The position numbers and the translations under genes were made by a program. Below, in pieces: positions 1 through 5,328 of a stretch of DNA of 8,319 nt. Location of the stretch: contig DUKW01000013.1 of NCBI GenBank assembly GCA_013329105.1, positions 1-8,319 on the forward strand, given 5' to 3'. The stretch comes from Candidatus Methanomethylophilaceae archaeon. Its GTDB lineage: Archaea; Thermoplasmatota; Thermoplasmata; Methanomassiliicoccales; Methanomethylophilaceae. Below the pieces are notes generated by a model. The model was not told the DNA's origin, did not search any database, and saw only the letters and a list, made by a program, of their open reading frames with translations. Positions within the stretch are counted from its first letter, which is position 1. Each line of letters begins with the position of its first letter.

Positions 1-1
1 C

Positions 2-325
2 GATGGTCTTGCCGTCTCCATACACGAGATCTGCAGGCTCTCCGGTGTCGGCACGGAGATAGTTTGGGAATCGATTCCTGTGTTCGAAGACGTCCCGGAG
101 GTGGCGGAAAAAACAGGCGTTCCCGTTAGGGAGATGGTTCTTCACTACGGCGGCGACTATGAACTACTCTTCACCTTCCCCCACGATAAATTGGATGTTG
201 TCCGAGACTCCAGCGTTGACTTCTATATCATCGGCAGGGTGGTTGCAGGCGAGGACAAAATTTTAATCGCAGAATCTCAAATAGAAAAAATTGAGGACCG
301 TGGTTATGAACACTTCCGCGATTGA
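2..325 (+). CDS. thiL: Thiamine-monophosphate kinase ThiL, C-terminal part (5' end outside window)
   Basis: The reading frame is open from the left edge, so this is the last 107 residues of a longer protein. ThiL phosphorylates thiamine monophosphate to the cofactor thiamine diphosphate in the cytoplasm, using ATP and Mg2+. Visible family signs are an opening DGLA (rest of the SDGL motif of the ThiL/PurM-like fold), a SGVGTEI segment followed by an IPV-type strand, the motif GGDYELLFT (positions 143-169) matching the conserved G-E/G-D-Y-E-L signature, a late IIGRV strand, and a terminal GYEHF that matches the usual GW/GY-x-HF end. The stop TGA is at 323-325. The next gene, amrS, starts inside its last 20 bases, so the two are probably co-transcribed and translationally coupled. 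A different PurM-like kinase is possible, but the DYELLFT and GYEHF motifs fit ThiL best. Confidence 0.88.
   Translation, partial: DGLAVSIHEICRLSGVGTEIVWESIPVFEDVPEVAEKTGVPVREMVLHYGGDYELLFTFPHDKLDVVRDSSVDFYIIGRVVAGEDKILIAESQIEKIEDRGYEHFRD
293..297 (+). promoter_or_regulatory. Ribosome binding site deciding the amrS start
   Basis: GAGGA lies 8 bases before ATG 306, inside the thiL coding end. It favours ATG 306 over the in-frame TTG at 291, which would lie upstream of it. Confidence 0.55.
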
Positions 326-1307
326 GGCTCGTTACTACAGCATAAAGGATGGAGCCTATCGTTGCTCTCTATGCCCAAACCGCTGCCGCATAGCTCCAGG
401 GAAAAGAGGTATATGCGGAAGCCGTCTGGGCACAGATAAGGGACTGATAGCTGACAATTACGGTCAGATCGCGGCCTTACATATCGATCCTATGGAGAAA
501 AAGCCTTTGTACCATTTCCATCCCGGCGAGGAAGTGATCTCAGTGGGCGGATGGGGCTGCAACCTAGGCTGTCTGCACTGTCAGAACTACTCCTTATCCG
601 ATGTCCGTGACGGCAGGAAAAGCAGCTATATATCGCCTGAAGAGCTCGTGACGATCTGCCGCAGAGAGAGCATTAGGAATCTGGCATTTACTTATAATGA
701 GCCTACAATAATGCACGAGTACGCGATGGACGTGGCCGATTTAGCCGATGGACTTGATCTGATATACGTGACCAACGGCTATATATGCCCAGAGCCATTG
801 GAAGAAGTCTGCGAGCATATATCAGCCATGAACCTTGATGTAAAGGCTTTCACCGACGATTTCTACCGCAAGATTGCCAAAGGTAGGCTGGAACCCGTTC
901 TCCAGACTGGTGAGACGGTGTATGAGAAGGGCGTACACCTAGAGATCACTTACCTTCTTATACCCACCATGAACGATGATGAGAAGGAGTTGAAGGCGTT
1001 TTGCGAATGGCTCATCGGATTGAGCGAAGACATCCCTGTTCATTTCACCGCTTATCATCGTGACCACCTGATGCATGGTCCTCCCGACACCCGCCCAGAA
1101 GACCTCTTAAAAGCATTCGATATCGCTCACGAGATTGGACTGAGGTATGTATATCTCGGCAACCTTCCTCTGAGTACTGGACGCGATACCGTATGCCCCT
1201 ATTGTGGTTCAGTGGCCATCTCCCGTATAGGTTTTCATGTGTCCGCACATGGACTGAGGGATGGAAGATGTGCATCATGCGGTCGCAAACTCAATATGAG
1301 GGTCTGA
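306..1307 (+). CDS. amrS: AmmeMemoRadiSam system radical SAM enzyme AmrS
   Basis: Radical SAM protein of 333 residues, related to pyruvate formate-lyase activating enzymes. The family is named for its frequent linkage to AMMECR1 and MEMO1 proteins. Its substrate is not firmly established. An N-terminal Cys cluster (C20, C23, C27, C37) precedes the radical SAM motif CNLGCLHC (C85, C89, C92), which binds the 4Fe-4S cluster and S-adenosylmethionine. TYNEP (129-133), VTNGY (155-159) and LDVKAF (177-182) are standard strands of this barrel. A C-terminal zinc-ribbon-like pair, CPYC (297-300) and CASC (322-325), closes the protein as in AmrS. The ATG at 306 is preferred because GAGGA at 293-297 sits 8 bases upstream. 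An in-frame TTG at 291 has no such site. It overlaps thiL by 20 bases and abuts the next gene (TGAATG). AMMECR1 and MEMO1 genes are not in the window. Confidence 0.9.
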   Translation: MNTSAIEARYYSIKDGAYRCSLCPNRCRIAPGKRGICGSRLGTDKGLIADNYGQIAALHIDPMEKKPLYHFHPGEEVISVGGWGCNLGCLHCQNYSLSDVRDGRKSSYISPEELVTICRRESIRNLAFTYNEPTIMHEYAMDVADLADGLDLIYVTNGYICPEPLEEVCEHISAMNLDVKAFTDDFYRKIAKGRLEPVLQTGETVYEKGVHLEITYLLIPTMNDDEKELKAFCEWLIGLSEDIPVHFTAYHRDHLMHGPPDTRPEDLLKAFDIAHEIGLRYVYLGNLPLSTGRDTVCPYCGSVAISRIGFHVSAHGLRDGRCASCGRKLNMRV

Positions 1308-1952
1308 ATGAACTTACAACGACTTTACGAAGAACTTGAGAAACATTATGATGTAAAGGGTTGGTGGCCTTACAGTGACCCATGGGAAGTGATGGTCGGC
1401 TCCGTCCTCACACAGCAGACCAATTGGAACAACGTGATGACGTCCATCGAGGCGCTTAGAAAGGAAGGATTACTGCCTGTCAAGGCCATGGCCGCTGCCG
1501 ATAGAGAGAAGCTGGAGAAGCTTGTGCGCCCTTGCGGCTTCTATCGTCAGAAGGCGCAGAGACTTCAGGATCTCGCTATCTATATCCGTGATGACTTCGG
1601 GGCAGACCCGGTCTCTCTCCTCCGACGCGACGATGCAAGAGAGCTTCTCCTTTCCCGCCCTGGTATAGGTCCGGAGACTGCCGACTCCATAATGGTCTTC
1701 GCCGCCGGAAGGCCGTACTTTGTGGCTGCAGCGTACTGCCGCCGTGTACTCTCCCGCACAGGGGTTATCAACTCCGACGACTATGGAGAAGTGCAGGAAT
1801 TCGTCCACCAACAATTGGGCCGAGACAGCGTTCGGCTATCTTCTCTATATGCAATGATCGTCGAGCACGCCAAAAGATACTGCCTAGCCAGACCCAATTG
1901 TCGTGACTGTTTTCTTGCAGAGCCCTGCTCTCTCATAGCAAGAGAAAGATAG
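1308..1952 (+). CDS. HhH-GPD DNA glycosylase, endonuclease III / MagIII-like, catalytic Asp missing
   Basis: A 214-residue protein of the helix-hairpin-helix GPD superfamily, whose members excise damaged bases. The N-terminal block WEVMVGSVLTQQTNWNNV (26-43) and the GFYRQKAQRL segment (77-86) match the endonuclease III-like/3-methyladenine glycosylase (MagIII) group. The hairpin is PGIGPETADSI (118-128), with Glu where Nth has its catalytic Lys, as in MagIII relatives. The helix that normally reads VVDAYT-RR reads VAAAYCRR (139-146), so the Asp used by all active HhH-GPD enzymes is Ala141 (codon 1728-1730). A C-terminal cluster C192-x5-C198-x2-C201-x5-C207 should hold a 4Fe-4S centre, one residue shorter in the first spacing than E. 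coli Nth. The reading frame is intact with no decay, so it may be a lesion-binding protein rather than an active glycosylase. It starts directly after the amrS stop, with GAGGG at 1298-1302 as ribosome site. Confidence 0.85.
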   Translation: MNLQRLYEELEKHYDVKGWWPYSDPWEVMVGSVLTQQTNWNNVMTSIEALRKEGLLPVKAMAAADREKLEKLVRPCGFYRQKAQRLQDLAIYIRDDFGADPVSLLRRDDARELLLSRPGIGPETADSIMVFAAGRPYFVAAAYCRRVLSRTGVINSDDYGEVQEFVHQQLGRDSVRLSSLYAMIVEHAKRYCLARPNCRDCFLAEPCSLIARER

Positions 1953-2790
1953 GATTGCCCACCACAACCAAGAACAGTACGGCAGCAGTCATCGGGACGA
2001 GCAAGGGGATCTTTGGAGTAACCCATACTCTCTCTACACCTACCGAGCGGAGCTCGCTGAAGTTTTCCTCTTGGGGTGTGCTGCGTAAGAGCACGCCCCC
2101 ATTCTCTACCCTCTCCATTGGCCAATAGTGGCCCTTCTCAGCGATATCGATTGGGAGGCGGTATCCCAACAAAGACTGAGGGAAACGCAGCTCATGGTTC
2201 TTTATGTTCACAGCCAAGAAATAAAACAATGAGAACATGGAGAAGAGAGATGCAAAGAACAGGACCATTACCGCAAAGGGCAGGATGGACTGCACAGTCT
2301 CTGCCGGGAGAGGTATCAGCGGTAAGACACCTATGCTGGGATAAAGAGGGAATAGTATTGAGAGCGCCATGAGACATTTGGTGTCCGCACCCCCTTTAAT
2401 GATGTCTAGCATATAAAGCACAAGAAAGATCCAGAAAAGTATGTATGGCATCAGGAAATCGATACGCAGGTCATCCATCCGCAATCCGTAAAGACCAAAG
2501 CCAAACAGAAGTAATGAAAGTGCGTAGAACGAATAGCTTACAGCCTTACCGAGATATTCGTTATCCCAAAAAACATTCAGGAAAACCGTTGCAGTAGCCA
2601 AAACCAGAAGGAGATGTTCAAGCGGAAGCGATTCCACGAATATACTTGCCGTCATTGAGATCAGGCCTACGATGCCCATGACGACCCAATATACATCTTT
2701 GGCCATCCTCTCTCGGAGATCCTGCAAACTGGCCATTCCCATAAGCGCCAGAGCCAGGATCATCTTGACAAGATCCAGCCACTCCTGCAT
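1933..2790 (-). CDS. Archaeal A24-family prepilin/preflagellin peptidase
   Basis: Polytopic membrane aspartyl protease that cleaves class III signal peptides from archaellins and type IV pilin-like proteins on the cytoplasmic face of the membrane. From ATG 2790 the protein has 285 residues. The first catalytic Asp is D24 in ASLQDLRER, followed by D-x-x-W. The second is D136 in KGGADTK, the archaeal form of the GxGD motif. About six hydrophobic helices precede a soluble region (roughly residues 200-258), then VWVTPKIPLLVP and a final hydrophobic segment, typical of the Arc_PepC C-terminal domain. An in-frame TTG at 2823 would add 11 residues. ATG 2790 is preferred because a TATA-like box lies 26-27 bases upstream, as expected for a leaderless mRNA, and neither start has a ribosome site. 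The 3' end overlaps the HhH-GPD gene by 20 bases, tail to tail. No pilin or archaellin gene is in the window. Confidence 0.87.
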   Translation of the reverse strand: MQEWLDLVKMILALALMGMASLQDLRERMAKDVYWVVMGIVGLISMTASIFVESLPLEHLLLVLATATVFLNVFWDNEYLGKAVSYSFYALSLLLFGFGLYGLRMDDLRIDFLMPYILFWIFLVLYMLDIIKGGADTKCLMALSILFPLYPSIGVLPLIPLPAETVQSILPFAVMVLFFASLFSMFSLFYFLAVNIKNHELRFPQSLLGYRLPIDIAEKGHYWPMERVENGGVLLRSTPQEENFSELRSVGVERVWVTPKIPLLVPMTAAVLFLVVVGNPIFLLL

Positions 2791-2813
2791 GAGGCAGAAA
2801 TGACGTGTAGGTG

Positions 2814-2819
2814 TATTAA
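2814..2819 (-). promoter_or_regulatory. Probable TATA box for the prepilin peptidase gene
   Basis: On the minus strand this reads TTAATA, centred 26-27 bases before ATG 2790. That spacing would put the transcription start at the ATG itself, giving a leaderless transcript. The absence of any Shine-Dalgarno-like sequence agrees. Confidence 0.45.
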
Positions 2820-2835
2820 CCAATATCGCATACAG

Positions 2836-2842
2836 TTTATTA
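2836..2842 (+). promoter_or_regulatory. Probable TATA box for the MscS-family gene
   Basis: TTTATTA is centred 26 bases before ATG 2865, which predicts a leaderless transcript starting at the ATG. No ribosome binding site is seen in the 20 bases upstream of the start. Confidence 0.5.
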
Positions 2843-2866
2843 GGGCGTAGGTTGTTTCCGCCTAAT
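2839..2866 (+). repeat. Inverted repeat over the mscS core promoter, candidate operator
   Basis: ATTAGGGCG (2839-2847) and CGCCTAAT (2859-2866) are inverted copies of 8 bases with one bulged G, separated by 11 bases. The left arm overlaps the TATA box and the right arm overlaps the start codon of the channel gene. A protein bound here would block initiation. The binding protein is unknown, and a chance repeat in this short AT-rich region is possible. Confidence 0.4.
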
Positions 2867-4409
2867 GATGAGAAAGTTTGTTCCTGTATTTCTCACCATT
2901 ATCCTCGTTTTTACGATGAGTGCTCTCCCGCTCTGCGCGGATGCCGCCCTTTTTATACAACCGGAGTCGCCACAAGAGAAAGAAGTCAAAGCGGGAGAAA
3001 CAGTGAGCTTCGATTGGTATATCTTCAACCAATATAACGAGACTATATACATCTTGGCGGAAGAGTCCATCGATGCCCCCTCCGGAGTTGTGAGCGAAAG
3101 TAAACTCAAATGGAGTGGGAGTGAGTACAATAGCTCTGGGGTTGAACTCCAAAAAAGAACCAGCACCCATTTACATCTTACACTATACACAGATGAACTA
3201 TCAGACAGCGCAGAGATCTCCGTCAATATTTTACTCACTATATATGATCCAATGAATGATGGGTGGGAAGAGAGTGAAACCCTTAGCGCCTCAGCCACCG
3301 TTAAGCCCATACATCAGTTATCCGACAGCTACAACAAAATTCTAGGAATATGGGATAATCCCCTTCCGACGCCGGCCGATACAGCATTGGGCGCATTCTT
3401 GATCTCTCTTTTGATATGGTTGGTCTTTACAGCTGCCTTCTTCCAGTTGATGCTGCCATGGATCGCTAAGAAGATTATGACCAAACGCCCCGAATATTCG
3501 GACATGGTAAAAAAACTGACACGGCGGCCGATATTCATAGCAGTGATGAGCTATGGTTTCTTCGAATGTCTGTTCATACTTGGTCCCAACTACAGGATTG
3601 GGCTAACAATCGAGATGGTTAGCTCGATTGTATATATTCTTCTAGGGGCGTGGGTTGCATGGACCTTATATAAGATATTAGTAAGCCGCTTTATAGATCG
3701 TTTCCGTGATGAAAACGGCGTCATAGATACATCTCTGGAACCTTTATTCGTATGGTTGGGGGAGATCGTCCTAGCAGTATCTGTGCTTGCAGCGGTTCTC
3801 AATGTGTTTGGATTTGACCTGATGGTTTTCCTTGCAGGTGCTGGGATTATCGGTCTCGCCATCTCGTTGGGGGCACAAGAGACCCTCTCCAACTTCTTTG
3901 CCGGTTTCTTCTTATTGTTGGAGCGACCCTTTAGGGTGGGAGACCTTATCCAGATGGATGATGGCGTGATATGTGAAGTGAAACGTGTGGGCCTTCGCAG
4001 TACCACACTTTACAACACATGGGACCCTCAACAATTCATTATACCAAACCACCAGATAGCCAACAGCAAGATCACCAACGTGATGCGCCCGGATCCGAAG
4101 TACTTTGTTAAGATAAACGTGGGCGTAGCATATGGCTCAGACATAAAGATGGTAAAGGAGATATTATTGAAGGCAGTAACCGAACACCCCGAAACCCTGA
4201 AGGACAAAGAACATGAGCCATGGGTACGCTTCATGGCCTTTGGAGACTCGGCACTTGAGTTCAGGGTCACCTGCTGGGTGCCGGATTTCAACATACATTA
4301 CCGGGTGGCTTCTGAGATAAGGGAAACCATTGATAAGGAGTTCCGCAAAAATGGTATCCAGATACCGTTCCCACAAAGAGACATATGGATACGCGATATG
4401 CCGAGTTGA
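2865..4409 (+). CDS. MscS-family mechanosensitive channel with secreted beta domain
   Basis: A 514-residue membrane channel expected to open under membrane tension and release solutes during hypo-osmotic shock. Residues 1-27 look like a signal peptide ending in ADA. Residues about 30-150 form a Ser/Thr-rich, probably all-beta extracellular domain that begins with KAGETVSFDWYIFN, resembling archaeal surface beta-sandwich repeats. Membrane helices follow at about 174-198, 222-241, 249-271 and 293-316. The pore helix (about 318-352) has AGAGIIGLAISLGAQETLSN, with the small-residue packing typical of MscS TM3. The conserved cytoplasmic beta domain has RPFRVGDLI (354-362) and IIPN (392-395), and the C-terminal end carries IPFPQRDIWI. 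The first of two adjacent ATGs (2865, 2868) matches the TATA spacing. Its 3' end contains the start of the AGT-EndoV gene, so both are likely one transcript. The sensed domain and gating properties are inferred. Confidence 0.88.
   Translation: MMRKFVPVFLTIILVFTMSALPLCADAALFIQPESPQEKEVKAGETVSFDWYIFNQYNETIYILAEESIDAPSGVVSESKLKWSGSEYNSSGVELQKRTSTHLHLTLYTDELSDSAEISVNILLTIYDPMNDGWEESETLSASATVKPIHQLSDSYNKILGIWDNPLPTPADTALGAFLISLLIWLVFTAAFFQLMLPWIAKKIMTKRPEYSDMVKKLTRRPIFIAVMSYGFFECLFILGPNYRIGLTIEMVSSIVYILLGAWVAWTLYKILVSRFIDRFRDENGVIDTSLEPLFVWLGEIVLAVSVLAAVLNVFGFDLMVFLAGAGIIGLAISLGAQETLSNFFAGFFLLLERPFRVGDLIQMDDGVICEVKRVGLRSTTLYNTWDPQQFIIPNHQIANSKITNVMRPDPKYFVKINVGVAYGSDIKMVKEILLKAVTEHPETLKDKEHEPWVRFMAFGDSALEFRVTCWVPDFNIHYRVASEIRETIDKEFRKNGIQIPFPQRDIWIRDMPS
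4335..4340 (+). promoter_or_regulatory. Ribosome binding site deciding the AGT-EndoV start
   Basis: AAGGAG lies 10 bases upstream of ATG 4351, within the mscS coding end. It supports ATG 4351 over the in-frame TTG at 4330, which lies upstream of this site. No other in-frame start codon occurs before ATG 4444, which would remove conserved N-terminal residues. Confidence 0.55.
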
Positions 4410-5328
4410 TCCTGGGCAAGAGTTCTGTTCACTCCTTTGGGATATGGTCCGTCAGATTCCCCCAGGTAAAGTAAGTACATACGGCTCGTTAGCGGAAGCT
4501 CTCGGCGATCGGGCAGCAGCGAGGGCCGTTGGTACCTTGCTTTCACGCAACCCAACACCCCCCGATCCCCCCTGCCACCGTGTCGTATATGCAAATGGAG
4601 ATATAGGATGGTATAAGGGTAAAGGCAAAGGGCAGGATATTAAACAGGAATTGCTCCAGCATGAGGGTGTTCTCGTAAAGGGTGGGAAGGTGGACCTCTC
4701 CCAATACGGTTTCAAGGACTTTCAGGGAGGAGGGATCCTGAGAGCCCTTCGTGAGCAACAGGAAGCAGTAGCAACAAGAGTGAGACCCTCGGGCCCCGAG
4801 CCAGAGGGCATCATTTCCGCTCTAGATGTGGCATATCACGAAGATACTGCATACGCTGCCAGAGTGGATATCGATCTCGATACTGCCAGGATGGCGGGTG
4901 TTTCTGCATTCATAACTGAATGCCGTTTCCCATACATCCCCGGCTATCTGACTTATCGCGAGCGCCCTGCACTCCTGCCACTCTTGATCAATGATGGACG
5001 TGTACACATAGTGGACGGCAACGGCCTCCTCCATCCCCGTCGTGCCGGTATCGCCTGCCATCTTGGCGTTGAGGGTTACCGATGCGTGGGTGTGGCCAAG
5101 TCACTGTTGCTAGGAGAGGAAAGTGCCGGATCCGTTATGGTGGACGGGAAAGAATTGGCTAGGAAAGTAGGAAAATATTATGTGTCTGTAGGCAACCTCA
5201 TCTCTCTCGATCAGGCCGAGACCCTGCTCCGCTCTCTTTTGGATCGTGGCATCGATCCGTCACGGGAGGCCCATAAAGCGGCCAATAATCTCAAACGGTC
5301 TGCCTTATCTCTGGAGAATAACGCTTAA
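4351..5328 (+). CDS. O6-alkylguanine-DNA alkyltransferase / endonuclease V fusion protein
   Basis: A 325-residue two-domain DNA-repair protein. Residues about 15-110 are an alkyltransferase. It has VSTYGSLA, an ARAVG recognition helix with Arg58 at the arginine-finger position, hinge Asn67, and PCHRVV with acceptor Cys75, which takes the alkyl group from O6-alkylguanine once and irreversibly. Residues about 150-315 are endonuclease V, which nicks DNA one nucleotide 3' of deoxyinosine. Its metal ligands are visible as D159 (ALDVAY), E204 (TYRE) and D222 (VDGNG), with HPRR, GVAK (Lys250) and a C-terminal EAHK His308. PYIPG is the strand-separating wedge. All key residues of both domains are present. 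The same fusion was shown to have both activities in Ferroplasma acidarmanus, which supports the Thermoplasmata placement. The start overlaps mscS by 59 bases, and the 3' end overlaps copA by 38 bases, tail to tail. Confidence 0.92.
   Translation: MVSRYRSHKETYGYAICRVDPGQEFCSLLWDMVRQIPPGKVSTYGSLAEALGDRAAARAVGTLLSRNPTPPDPPCHRVVYANGDIGWYKGKGKGQDIKQELLQHEGVLVKGGKVDLSQYGFKDFQGGGILRALREQQEAVATRVRPSGPEPEGIISALDVAYHEDTAYAARVDIDLDTARMAGVSAFITECRFPYIPGYLTYRERPALLPLLINDGRVHIVDGNGLLHPRRAGIACHLGVEGYRCVGVAKSLLLGEESAGSVMVDGKELARKVGKYYVSVGNLISLDQAETLLRSLLDRGIDPSREAHKAANNLKRSALSLENNA

Noticed and set aside
291..305. TTG start adding five residues to AmrS
   Set aside because: No ribosome site precedes it, whereas GAGGA sits well placed for ATG 306.
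1470..1814. Minus-strand open frame inside the glycosylase gene
   Set aside because: The sense frame has clear domain motifs and the antisense product resembles nothing I know.
2791..2823. TTG start extending the prepilin peptidase by 11 residues
   Set aside because: It would place the TATA-like box inside the coding region, and no ribosome site precedes it. The extension MVNTPTRHFCL is not family-like.
2807..2855. GTAGGT occurring twice, 40 bases apart, in the divergent promoter region
   Set aside because: Six bases shared with poor flanking similarity is within chance.
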